Source of the DNA: Pleurodeles waltl
Lineage: Eukaryota; Chordata; Amphibia; Caudata; Salamandridae
Direction of reading: 5' to 3'
NCBI RefSeq assembly: GCF_031143425.1
Contig: NC_090447.1
Location: 135,551,106-135,615,105, forward strand
Length of the DNA stretch: 64,000 nucleotides
In this document: in pieces, positions 20,904 through 31,639 of the stretch
How the letters are laid out: the number at the start of each line of letters is the position of its first letter
Numbering within the stretch: the stretch's first letter is position 1
Position numbers and translations under genes: made by a program
Notes under the pieces: generated by a model
Seen by the model: the letters and a program-made list of their open reading frames with translations, nothing else
Told to the model about the DNA's origin: nothing
Database searches by the model: none

Positions 20904-23165
20904 TGTAGGAAGTTGGCTCTGTATATACTATTTCAAAGTAAGAAATAGTGTGCACAGAGTCCAAGGGTTCCCTTAGAGGTAAGATAGTGGCAAAAGTAGA
21001 TAATTCTAATGCTCTATTTTGTGGTAGTGTGGTCGAGCAGTAGGCTTATCAGATGGTAGTGTTAAGCATTTGTTGTACACACACAGGCAATAAATGAGGA
21101 ACACACACTCAAAGACTTACTCCAGGCCAATAGGTTTTTATATTGAGCAAATATATTTTCTTAGTTTATTTTGAGAACCACAGGTTCAAGATTTACAGTT
21201 AATACTTTAAATATAAGGTACTTCACTTAGATACTTTAGGAACTTTGAATGAAAACAATATCATGTACAGTCTTTGTAAAAATGGCAATAAGCTATTTTC
21301 AAAGTGAACACAGTGAAAAAATCAACAGTTCCTGGGGGAGGTAAGTAAAGGTTAGTTTTGAAGGTAAGTAAAACACTTACAAGTCTCAAGTTTAGGGCAT
21401 AGGCCGTCCACCGTTAGGGGTTCAAGGCAACTCCAAAGTTACCACACCAGCCGCTCAGGGCCGGTCAGGTGCAGAGGTCAAAGAGGTGCCCAAAACACAT
21501 AGGCGCCTATAGGGAACAGGGGTGCTCCGGTTCCAGTCTGCTAGCAGGTAAGTACTTGCATCCTCAGGGGGCAGACTAGGGGGGTTTTGTAGAGCACCGG
21601 GGGGGACATGAGAAGGCACACAATGTACACCCTCAGCGGCACAAGGGCAGTCGGGTGCAGTGAGCAAAGCAGGCATCGGGTTTGAGATTGAAAACAATGG
21701 AGGAACCCGGGGGTCATTCTAGCGTTGCAGGCAGGCACAGGGGGGGCTTCATGGGACAGCCACCACCTGGGCTAAGCAGAGGGTTGTCTGGGGTCACTCT
21801 TGCACTAAAGTTCGGTTCCTTCAGGTCCTGGGGGCTGCGGGTGCAGTGTTGGTTCCAGGCGTCTGGTCCCTTGTTGCAGGCAGTCGCGGTCAGGGGGAGC
21901 CTCTGGATTCTCTCTGCAGGCGTCACTGTGGGTGTTCAGGGGGGTCGTCTCTGGTTACTCACGGGCTCCCAATCGCCGGGGAGTCCTCTCTGAGGTGTTG
22001 GTTTTCTGCAGGTCGAGCCAGGGGCTTCGGGTGCAGAGTGTGAAGTCTCACGCTTCCGGCGGGAAACGTGAAGTCTTTGGAAATTGCTTCTTTATTGCAA
22101 AGAAGTTGCAGGTTTTGAACAGGGCCGTTGTTCACGGGAGTTTCTTGGTCCTGTAGTCCAGGACAGTCCTCTGAGGCTTCAGAGGTCGCTGGTCCCTGTC
22201 GGATGCGTCACTGGAGCAGGCTTTCGAAGTTGGAGACAGGCCAGTAGGGCTGGGGCCAAATCAGTTGTCGTCTTCCTCCTTCTCTGCCGGCTTGTAGGTC
22301 AGCAGTCCTTCTTCTTTCTTCAGGGTGCAGGAATCTGATTTTCTGGGATCTGGGGAGCCCCTAAATACTGAATTTAGGGGTGTGTTCAGGTCTGGGAGGG
22401 CAGTAGCCAATGGCTACTGTCCTTGAGGGTGGCTACACCCTCTTTGTGCCTCCTCCCTGTGGGGAGGGGGGCACATCTGTAATCCTAATGGGGGAATCCT
22501 CCAAACTCAAGATGGAGGATTTCTCAAGGCAGGGGTCACCTCAGCTCAGGACACCTTAGGGGCTGTCCTGACTGGTGGGTGACTCCTCCTTGTTTTTCTC
22601 ATTATCTCCTCCAGCTTTGCCGCCAAAAGTGGGAAAATTGGCCGGAGGGGTGGGCATCTCCACTAGCTGGGATGCCCTGGGGTGCTGTAACAAACGGGGT
22701 GAGCCTTTGAGGCTCACCGCCAGGTGTTACAGTTCCTGCAGGCAGAGGTGAGAAGCACCTCCACCCAGTACAGGCTTTGTTCCTGGCCACAGAGTGACAA
22801 AGGCACTCTCCCCATGTGGCCAGCAACATGTCTGGTGTGTGGCAGGCTGGCAGGAACTGGTCAGCCTACACTAGAAGTCGGGTATGTATTCAGGGGGCAT
22901 CTCTAAGATGCCCTCTTGGTGTATTTTACAATACATTGCACACTGGCATCAGTGTGCATTTATTGTGCTGTGAAGTTTGATACCAAACTTCCCAGTTTTC
23001 AGTGTAGCCATTCTGGAACTGTGGAGTTCGTGTTTGACAAACTCCCAGACCATATACTCTTATGGGTACCCTGCACTTACAATGTCTAAGGTTTTGCTTA
23101 GACACTGTAGGGTCATGGTGCTCATGCACATATGCCGTCACCTGTGGTATAGTGGCACGGTGCTC
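20904..23165 (+). mobile_element. Long LTR-like repeat, 3' truncated
   Basis: Starts TGTAGGAAGTTGGCTCTG, a beginning I recognise from an abundant newt repeat with TG at its end. It contains 'gggttcccttagaggtaa', 'ggtcgagcagtaggctta', AATAAA near 21089, and long GC-rich middle sections. The final recognisable block is 'cttagacactgtagggtcat' near 23098. The expected terminal CA and duplication are not seen, so the right side is deleted or divergent. Open frames inside (for example 21682-21993) show no protein family. Confidence 0.6.
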
Positions 23166-23420
23166 AGGCAAGGGTCGCTCCCCTGGGGGACAAAGTTATT
23201 TAAGGCCTATTTTGGTAAAGCTCATCTGCCCCCCAGACACCAGGGAAGATTTTTTTTTCAAAAAAGGAGAGTGGGAGTATGGCCATATCCCCACCCCATA
23301 TAAATGAAGACAAAGTTGATCTGCTCACCGGTGGGCAGGTGGGGCAATTACCCCTGATCCACTCCCCGGTGGGGGGGGCAGAGTATGGTTATGGTTATGC
23401 CCCCACCGCAGCTAAAGGGG
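23166..23420. repeat. GC-rich repeat fragment
   Basis: Contains 'atctgccccccagacacc', poly-T and 'gctcaccggtgggcaggt' next to 'ccactccccggtgggggg'. Non-coding, and probably a fragment of another interspersed repeat; ends are not defined. Confidence 0.35.
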
Positions 23421-24175
23421 TAACAGTCTTTTAGCTCTTCCTTGCACAATAAAACATGTCATCCCACAGCAAGCAAGAGGACATTTAGTTATTTTGTGTT
23501 TTGGTTTTACATTTGGGCCATGAGAGCTTGGCTAACTCTCAAGATCGTCACACTTGGAATGGCGAGGTCTGCACTTTTTGGACTTTGGGACTCTGCCATA
23601 TAGAAAAATCCACAAGACCTAGACACATCTGAAAACTAAACATCTGGGTGAGTCCAGGGTGGTGTGCTTCACATGCACCTCGTTCCATTTTCTTACCCAC
23701 AATGCCCTGCAAACCTCCAATTTTGCTGGAAATCACACATTTTCCCACATTTTTCTGATGGAACCTTTCAGAATCTGCAGGAATCCACAAAATTCCTCCC
23801 ACCTAGGATTGTTGCACCTATACCGATAACATTTCTGCCCCACTTGTTAGCCTAAAAATATTTTTCAAACTGCCCTTTTGGATCTGCTTTGGTTCTCCTC
23901 AATTTTGACATGTTTTTGGCTCTTTCCTGTCACAGGCACTTGGCCCACCTACACAAGTGAGGTATCACTTTTACCAAGCGACTGAGGGGAAAGTTGGGTG
24001 GCAGGAAATTTGTCCCGGTGCGGTGATCCCACACAGAAATACAGGAAAATTGTCAGAGAGACCAGAACCTCTGGGCCTGTGCACGTTCCCAACATGTCCA
24101 CCACTAGACAGCTCCAAAGCTCCGATAGAAATATCACAGAGCCTGAGAGAGTCCAAGTGGGGGAAAAGGGGATTA
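23421..24175. repeat. Rearranged unit of the 380-bp satellite family
   Basis: Two oppositely oriented pieces of the family found at 25650-26790. At 23560-23820 the minus strand reads 'ggaggtttgcagggcattgt' and 'gggtaagaaaatgg', matching 'gaggtttgcaaaggattctg' of the array. From 23880 the plus strand reads 'cacaagtgaggtatcac' and 'gactgaggggaaagttgggt', matching 'caagtgaggtaccattt' and 'gacttgggggaac'. The strand switch shows an inversion or head-to-head join. Confidence 0.6.
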
Positions 24176-24420
24176 GGTAGGGAACAGCTGGGAAGGAGAC
24201 CTGTAGGAAGCAAAAGGTTAAACAACACAATATCAAGATATAATCACATTGACTTTCAATAGACTATGGTTCTAAGAGTCCTCATACTGTAACATGGATA
24301 AGCTAAGAAGTGACTATAACTAGACCTCAAGAAATCTAGGTACCTGGAAAAAATCAAGAATGAGTTAATACAATGTTTCATATGAGCTTTTCATGAAATA
24401 TCACATACTGTCTATAATAC

Positions 24421-24780
24421 ATGTAAATGTAAATTAGCACTTGTATAGCGCACTACTCACCCGTTAGGGTCTCAAGGCGCTGTACTCATACCGCTATGGA
24501 ACCCCTCCTGGCTTTTCCCTGTGAGGCACCCACTCCTGAGCACCCCCAGGGTGAAGCCAGGCATCCAAGCGCTGTTGGGGCTGTTGTGGAGATTAAGCAA
24601 GCTATTGCCCAGAGTTGCAGAGTGGGACCCATGAATTAGATGAGGCACCAAGGCGAGAATTATCTGGTCAAGGGGAATTGAGCCCAAGACCTGCCGAAGC
24701 GGGACTTGAACCCTGGTCTTGAGCCAGATCTCTGCTTCAGGGTCTGCCGCTCTAACCATTGAGCCACACTTCTCCACATG
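24421..24780 (-). mobile_element. tRNA-derived SINE with LINE-like tail
   Basis: On the minus strand the head contains a polymerase III A box, TGGCTCAATGGTTAG (within 24749-24766), and a B box GGTTCAAGTCC (24702-24712), spaced about 36 nt apart as in tRNA genes. The body runs on through 'gaccagataattctcgcc' and ends with 'agcgccttgagaccctaa', 'cgggtgagtagtgcgcta' and an AT-rich tail. The tail block is shared with the repeat at 18378-18635. Confidence 0.75.
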
Positions 24781-24989
24781 AACCTTCTAGAATAATGTTT
24801 CAGAACAAACATTGCGTTTTTACATGAGGACAAAAGGCTATCTGAAACATTCCCTGGAAAACAATAGGAATTGTACTAGGGACTTAATAGGTGCAAAGGA
24901 TGTCACATTTTGAATTAAGCATCTTCACAGAAAATCTAAAAACTTGGGATAAGTGTGTGCACTTCAACAAACACAACACAGCAAAGATT

Positions 24990-25290
24990 TAAATGCCAGG
25001 AAATGATCGCGCAAGCTGTTGCCGATCTGGACATCAACTTTTACATGCTGGAAATGAATCGCGCACACTGCCAATTCGAACAAAGAATATGCAAATGCCA
25101 TGAAATGATCGCGCAAGCTGTTGCCGATCTGGACATCAAGTTTTACATGCTGGAAATGAATTGCGCACACTGCCGAGTTGAACAAGAATATGCAAATGCC
25201 ATGAAATGATCGCGCAAGCTGCTGCCGATCTGAATGCCAAGGTTTACTTGAGAGCAATGAATCGCGCACTCTGAAAGTTTCACAAGTAGG
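24990..25290 (+). repeat. Minisatellite, 101-102 bp x 3
   Basis: 'gaaatgatcgcgcaagctg' recurs at about 25001, 25103 and 25204, followed by 'ttgccgatctggacatcaa' and 'tacatgctggaaatgaat'. Units 1 and 2 are about 95% alike; unit 3 has diverged in its second half. The frame stays open across units 1-2 (repeating MIAQAVADLDI) because the unit is 34 codons; I do not call it a gene. It lies directly downstream, in the minus sense, of the TATA segment at 25411. Confidence 0.85.
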
Positions 25291-25299
25291 CCCAAAACT

Positions 25300-25560
25300 C
25301 AAGAGTCTTTGAGAACGGGGTCGGGGGCCCAGGAGCAGGAGCTCAGGAAGTTGCTGCTGCTCTGCACCGGGACCTCTGAATAGTGAACACGTGGAGCTGG
25401 GCTCGTTCCCTTATATAGAGTCTGACCCAGCCCACAAAACACACCCAGTAATGCTGCAGGGAGAGCTTCTAGAAGGTCCTAGGAAGGGGCCACACCCTAA
25501 CACACTCAGTAAGCCTGCAGCAATACCTTGCAAATGAACAGTTATTGCAAACATCATTAA
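25300..25560 (-). promoter_or_regulatory. Promoter-like segment, TATATAA on minus strand
   Basis: Read on the minus strand: 'gcagcattactgggtgtg', then a TATATAA box (25417-25411) followed by 'gggaacgagcccagctcc', GC-rich sequence, and the 101-bp minisatellite. This layout, a TATA box followed within 30-40 bp by a GC-rich leader, fits an LTR U3/R or another retroelement promoter. No terminal repeats were identified. Confidence 0.4.
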
Positions 25561-25649
25561 TAGTGTTTTTCAAGGTTAAACTCTGCAATGCAAAAGGTTA
25601 ACATACTGCATATAAACACAATGCATGAATTATGCTCTTGCATAAAGAC

Positions 25650-26790
25650 TGGGTTTTTGCATTTTTGTCGCCCGTAGAGCGCACACTGTCCTGATGTTGA
25701 CAAAAATTTGATATTTATTTTGTTGCTAAATTTGAGGTTTGCTGGGGATTCTGGGTAAGAAAACACTGGGGAATCCACAAAAGTCACACCTCTCTGGATT
25801 CCCTCAGTTGCTCAGTTGCCTAGTTTTCAGAAATGTTTGGGTTTGGTAGGTTTCCCTACATGGCTGCTGAGCCCAGGACCAAAAACGCAGGTGCCCCCGC
25901 AAAAACAGATAGTTTTGTATTTGATAATTTTGATGTGTCCAGATAGTGTTTTGGCAACATTTCCTTTTACGGGCACTAGGCCTGCCCACACAAGTGAGGT
26001 ACCATTTGTATCGGGACACTTGGGGGAACTCTGGGTGGACAGAAATTTGTGTCTCCTCTCAGATTCCAGAACCTTCTCTCAACGAAATGTGAGGAAAAAG
26101 TGTTTTTTGGCCAAATATTGAGGTTTGCAAAGGATTCTGGGTAACAGAACCTTATGAGAGCCCCACAAGTCACCTCATCTTGGATTCCCCAAGGTGTATA
26201 GTTTGCAAAAATGCACAGGTTCAATAGGTTTTCCTAGGTGCTGGTTGAGCTAGAGGCCAAAATCCACAGCTAGGCATCTTGCAAAAAACAGCTCTGTTTT
26301 CTTTGGGACAATGTGATGTGTCCAAGTTGTGTTTTGCGACATTTCCTGTTGCGGGAACTAGGTCTACCCACACCATTGAGGTACCATTTTTATTGGGAGA
26401 CTTGGGGGAACGCTGAGTAGAATGAAATTTGTGGCTCCTCTCATATTCCAGAACTTTCTGTCACCGAAATGTGAGGAAAAAGCATGTGTTTGACCAAATT
26501 CTGAGGTTTGCAAAGGATTCTGGGTAATAGAACCTGGTGAGAGCCCCACAAGTCACCCCATCCTGGATTCTGCTAGGTGTCTAGTTTTCAAAAATGCACA
26601 GGTTTGGTAGGTTTCCCAAGGTGCAGGCTGAGCTACAGGCCAAAATCCACAGCTAGGCACTTTCCAAAAAACACGTCAGTTTTCAATGTAAAAATGTGAT
26701 GTGTCCATGTTGCGTTTCCTGTCGCGGACATTAGGCCTACCCACGCAAGTGAGGTACCATTTTTATTGGTAGACTCGGGAGAGCACATAA
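25650..26790 (+). repeat. Satellite-like tandem repeat, about 380 bp x 3
   Basis: 'gtgaggtaccatttttattg'-type blocks occur near 25995, 26376 and 26748. 'ctagttttcaaaaatgcaca'-type blocks occur near 25821, 26199 and 26582. The shared order is 'gaggtttgcaaaggattctg', 'agagccccacaagtcac', 'tgagctagaggccaaaatcc', 'gtgatgtgtcca'. The spacing is 372-383 bp. Confidence 0.85.
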
Positions 26791-27650
26791 TAGCAAAACA
26801 AGTGTTATTGCCCCTTGTCTTTCTCTACATTTGTTCCTTTAAAATGTAAGACTTTGTGTAAAAAAGACATCTATTTGAGAAATGCCCTATAATTCACATG
26901 CTAGTATGGCATGCATCCCAGAGTTCAGAGATGTGCAAATAACCACTGCTTCTCAACACCTTATCTTGTGCCCAGTTTGGAGTTACAAAGGTTTCCTTGA
27001 TACCTATTTTCACTCTTTATATTTCAGCAAATGAATTGCTGTATTCCCGGTATGCAATGAGAACCCATTGCAAGGTGCAGCTCATTTATTGACTCTGGGT
27101 ACCTAGGGTTCTAGATAAACCTACAAGCCCTATACATCCCCACAACCAGAAGAGTCCAGCAGACGTAACAGTATATTGTTTTAAAAAATCTGACATAGCA
27201 GGAAAAAATTCCGGTGTAAAACGTGGAGGAAACTGGCTGTTTTTTCCACCTCAATTTCAATATTTTTTTATTTCAGCTGTTATTTTCTGTAGGAAAACCT
27301 CGTAGGATCTACACAAATGACCCCTTGCTGAAGTCATTCAAGTCTCCCTGTTCCTGAAAGCTAAGAAGATGGTGATTTTAGCACTACAAACGCTTTGTTG
27401 ATACTGTTATCAGGGAAAAACACTATCCTTCTTCTGCAGCCCTTATTCCCATTTAAAAAAAAAAAAACTAAATTTTCGCTGTATTTTGGCTAATTTCTTG
27501 GTCTCCTTCAGGGAAATCCACAAACTATGGGTACTTCTAGAATCCCTAGGATGTTGGAAAAAAAAGACGCAAATTTGGCATGGGTAGCTTACGTGGACAA
27601 AAAGTTATGAGGTCCTAAGCGTAAAAAAAACTGGCACCTGAGGGGGGTTA
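26791..27650. repeat. Probable flank of the 380-bp repeat family
   Basis: T/A-rich unique-looking sequence ending in 'aaaaactggcacctgagggg'. No gene seen; likely the body of a longer element of which the 380-bp array is part. Confidence 0.3.
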
Positions 27651-28225
27651 AATACAAAATAATAACTAGGCCACTACTGAAACTGCACCACCCACAACAA
27701 ACATAATCACATTAAAAAATCAAATAAAAGTACAAATCAAAACTGTTGAATGCTATCAAACAAGCTACACCCTTATACAAAAGCTTTTCAACTTATTTGT
27801 GATATCACAAAAACAATGTCCTTAAAATCCAGGTGTGTATATGCAGCACGAATTGAAGACAAAAAGAGTGATCGATTCACCTTGAAATCCAAATGAAAAG
27901 TGCCCTGGAGATGGACAATGCACTGGAAGGAGCCTGCTGGGCAGGAATAGGAAGTTGGAGTATCTGGGGCACTTCCTTATTGTTGAAAAAGAAAATCTGC
28001 TCAAGAAGCAGCCCTGTGCGGTCATGCTCATGAGCATCACCAGTAGGCTCATTGGTGGCTGGAAGCTGTGCCAGCAGACAGTAAATTTCATCAGCACTCA
28101 CTGGCGGCCAGCAAATCTTATCACACTCGCCAGCACACACCAAAATAACTGGTGCATGCAACCGGAACTAAGCCACATGCCAACCACGTGCCAGATAGCG
28201 GATTTTAGCGGGAACTCCATGCTAC
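27651..28225. other. No gene seen
   Basis: Overlapping open frames on both strands (27822-28233) have no recognisable domain. Confidence 0.35.
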
Positions 28226-28760
28226 GTGCATAGCAAGAGTTCCCAAACAGCCAACAGAGCAGAATTTTTCACTCACCCATACAAAATACTCACCAGAAGG
28301 CTGCAGACCATTCAGAACATGACAGCCAGATACACTCTCAACCTCCTACTCCTCACTCACATCACAGCACACCTCACGGAACTCCACTCATTTCTTATAC
28401 ACAAACAAGCACAATTCAAACTACTTCAGCTGTTGCATCTGCTTTCACAAACCTTTCAGACACCTCTGCCTATCCAGACTCCTGCTTACACCCACCCTAC
28501 ATATATGGAAACCCAGATGCAGCAGTCAAGTCTGTTATTACATTGCTCCTAATGTGTGGAATGACCAGCCACTACACATAGGAGCCTCTTTAATACTTCT
28601 TCAGTTTTGCAAGAAGCTGAAGGCCTGACCTTTTGAGTAATATCAATATGCATTAGGTATGGTTAGGTTCATACCTGCTAAGCATCAAGATAACTTCCAG
28701 GGTGATCGTGCACTCTACAAATCTGAATAAGATAAGACAAGAAAACGTGACATAGGATAA
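28226..28760 (+). pseudogene. L2-type LINE 3' end (C-terminal ORF2 and tail)
   Basis: Encodes TRRLQTIQNMTARYTLN followed by HITAHLTELHSFLIHKQAQF. This corresponds to the conserved end of L2-clade reverse transcriptase proteins, where a 'LQ.vQNaaAR' motif is followed by 'HITpvL..LHWLPi..Ri.FK'. Remnants of the terminal domain run on to about 28620. The 3' tail 'gtgcactctacaaatctgaa' with a run of 'ataagataagac' matches L2-style ends. Only the last part of the element is present (5' truncation is usual), and stops interrupt it. Confidence 0.75.
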
Positions 28761-29519
28761 CATAACATAGCACAACTTAACACCTGCTGCCATGTTGGAT
28801 TTAAGTAGAAGATATTCATCAGCAACAGTTTCAGGGCTCTTCTATAGATGGTGGTTAGGTGGCAAATGACTTCAGAACTAGAAAAGCATGCACATCAATG
28901 TGGCAGATATTCTATCAATGTGTGCTTACTTGCCTGATGTCAGATTCTGTCAAACATGTGCCCACTAAATAAACCTCCATGTTTGGCCTGCCCTAATAAG
29001 CCATCATTGTCAGCATGACGATGTGGCAGCCAAGTAGAATGTCATCTGTTATGTTGCTTCTGTACGTAACAGCTAGAACATCCCCCATAACTTTAATCAA
29101 TTTACACTGTTTGCTTTGTCATTTCTATCAGGTTTTATAGAAATCTAAATAAATAAAACAAATATTAGGCTTTTCTTGACATATATAAATAAAGACATCA
29201 TTATGTTGTACTCAACACATTTAAAGTAGACAATTACATATTTATACCATTAAATTAATCAACGTTTTATTATGTTCAAACATTTACATTTACAAACTGT
29301 TTCAGTGTGTGAGTAGGTTAACTAAAACTATTTATTAAAAATAACATAATTGTGCCTGTTGCACATTTTCTTTCTAATTATTGGTAACATCAGTAACACT
29401 ACTCACATTGTAGCCAAGTTATATGTGTCCGCATTTTGAAAGTTTGTTTAGTTTACATTCCAAAAAATGCTTAAATCAAATACGTGTGTACCTACATCAT
29501 TTACTCATATTTGCAGAGA
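28761..29519. other. No gene seen, AT-rich
   Basis: AT-rich sequence between two LINE remnants without recognisable features. Confidence 0.4.
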
Positions 29520-30645
29520 TTAACATCGTCCATCCAAGGCAAGACAGAGAAGGACATGTCAACATAATGATTGTGTGCACCGATCACCTCCAGATCTACT
29601 GACACCATAGAGGCATTGAAGAATATCTGGAAGTTAATAATAGAATTCACAGCACTCAAACAGGATTTCACGCATTTTGTAGAATGGAAACAGCACTCAT
29701 AAGGGCCATAAAAGATGTTGAAAAGGTCTTAGTTCGAGGTGGGTCAGCAACACTGATTATCCTTGATTTAAGTGCAGCATTTGATAAGGTTTCCTATCCC
29801 ACCATACTTCACTGTTTGCAAAAGGTAAGGCATCACAGGTAGAGCCCTAAAATGGCTTGCATCATTTTTGGAGAAGCCAAGCTTTTAGGATAGTGTGGGG
29901 CCTTTTCTTTCTGCAAATCACCAGCTGAAATGTGGGGTACCTCCCGGTCATCTATGAGCCCCACGCTCTTTAATCTGTACATCCGCCCTCTATCTGATAT
30001 CATCTGTTCATTTGGTTTTATGATGGTATCTTATGGACGATACACAGTTTATCGTTTTTCTATCTCCCTGATATAGGATCAGCCTCTTTCAGACTGTTTC
30101 GAAAAGGTGTTCAACTGGATGGCAGCTATCTGCCTAAACAGGGATAAAACGGTGGTCATGATAGTTGGTAACAGTCCAATACTTTGGGACCATATTAATT
30201 GGCATCTGTCCCTGGGGGAACGGCCAACCCCCAAGTTAGAAGTCAAAAGTTTGGGTTTCACTGTATTCAAACACCTTTCCATGACGTTTCAGGTAAAGAA
30301 GGTAGCTGACAGTTGCTTCAGCCTCCTGAGAGCTTTAAGGAAGTCTCTGAAATGGATCCCTATTGAGGTACGAAGGACTGTAATTCAAAGATTACTCCTC
30401 TCTCTCCTTGATTATGACAACCCACTTTACCTAGGCAGCCCAAGGTCCATCATAAAAAACTCTAAATCACCCAGAATGCTGCAGCGTAGAAGTCAATGTT
30501 TTGATCATAGAATTCTTCACTGTGAGAACTGCTGATAGATAAGATTGAGGTCCCATACACTGATGAGAATTCTTAAAATGCAGTCAGCATGAGTAGCCCT
30601 CAAAACTCTTCATTGGTTGCCTATAAATTGCAGAATAAAATTCAA
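29520..30645 (+). pseudogene. L2-type LINE reverse transcriptase remnant
   Basis: A series of broken frames follows L2 ORF2 order. QTGFHAFCRMETALIRAIKD (near 29660) is followed by SATLIILDLSAAFDKVSYPT (near 29745), the reverse-transcriptase motif with its first catalytic Asp. CGVPPG follows near 29932. The catalytic YADD box is altered to YLMDDTQF near 30027. The frame from 30107 has LNRDKTVVMIVGNS, VKSLGFTVFKHLSMTFQVKK and LLSLLDYDNPLYLGSP. Near 30600 LKTLHWLPINCRIKF marks the conserved C-terminal segment. It copied its own RNA by target-primed reverse transcription when active. At least four frame changes and stops make it dead. A MITE follows directly at 30650. Confidence 0.88.
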
Positions 30646-30649
30646 GGCA

Positions 30650-31180
30650 TTATGGGGGCAGATTTAAGAGCCCTTGTGTCATCTAATGACACGTTAGCAT
30701 ATTTTTCTTGTGCTAAGGTGGCATTAGCTGGCCAAAAGCACAGCACCAGATTTACAAAGTGGCGCAATGCATGCACTTTGTAACCCTTTGCACTACATCA
30801 TGCATGTGCCATGCTTAATGTCTGCAAAAGGGGCATTCCCCCTTTCGGGGGGATGACAAAGTAGCACAAAGAAACCTAAGAGACTTCTTTGCATCATTCT
30901 TTTCAGCACTTTTACCACCTGCTCAGAGCAGGGGTTAAAAAAAAGGCTCCCATTGGTTTCAATTGGCCTCTGGGTGCTTTGCAGGAGTAGCATCAACATT
31001 TTTCACACTAATCCTGCAAAGCGCCAAATTAGTGTAAAAAAGTCTGATGCTAGTTACCGAACTACCGCTGTATATTACATATGGTGCATACATGGTGGCA
31101 TTAAGGGGGCACTAAGGGGTGCAAGAAAAGTGGTGCTGCACAAAGAGCGTCACCCCATTAGCTATGCCAGAAGCAAAAAA
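30650..31180. mobile_element. MITE of the 'gcagatttaagagc' family
   Basis: Starts ggggcagatttaagagcc and shares 'catttacaaagtggcgcaat', 'ttgcaggagtagcatcaac', 'ggtggcattaagggggcact' and 'gtggtgctgcac' with copies at 36566, 39745 and 54591. The right end is not sharply defined. Confidence 0.65.
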
Positions 31181-31280
31181 AAAATAGTAGTTTTCTATTG
31201 TTTTATTTTTCTGCTTCTGGCACAGCAGTGCAGGGAGGGGTGGGGCTGGGCTGTTGGGGGGGGGAGAGGGGAGAGTGCAC

Positions 31281-31530
31281 TAAGTGCACATGTGTGTTTG
31301 GCCGGCCATCTGAGGCTGGCCAAACACACATGCACACTTAGGTTTCTCCAACCAAGTTGCATACGTAGCCGGGCTGGAGAAAGTGCACAGACCCAGGCTT
31401 GTGTCTGAGCGGTAGTGACTGCTGCTCAGACCAATCCTGATGCTGCTTACATGCTATGTATAGCATGTAAGCAGTGCCATGATTGCTGGGAAGACTGTGA
31501 TGGTGTCCCAGCAGTGAATGCTGGGACACC
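31281..31530. repeat. Cluster of three strong hairpins
   Basis: 31281-31340 has 23-nt arms with two mismatches (taagtg..catgtgtgtttggcc and its complement). 31443-31474 has perfect 14-bp arms (ctgcttacatgcta) around TGTA. 31502-31530 has perfect 12-bp arms (ggtgtcccagca) around a 5-nt loop. All lie in one GC-richer stretch, probably a MITE interior. Confidence 0.75.
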
Positions 31531-31639
31531 AGAAGAGGACTGAGTTGGCAGGTGGCGGCGACAGAAAGAGGTAAGTTAATTTTTTTATTTTTTTTATTCC
31601 CTCCTAGCCCCCACCGTCCCTCTCTCCCCCCCACTCCTT

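Noticed and set aside
24700..24770. Possible tRNA gene on the minus strand
   Set aside because: A and B boxes are present, but the sequence continues into a SINE body and does not close a proper acceptor stem.
24955..25209. Repeat-peptide protein (MIAQAVADLDI)
   Set aside because: Open only because the minisatellite unit is 34 codons; unit 3 breaks the frame and no start or gene context exists.
25411..25417. Host gene promoter
   Set aside because: The box is real but lies in repetitive sequence followed by a minisatellite; a retroelement promoter is more likely.
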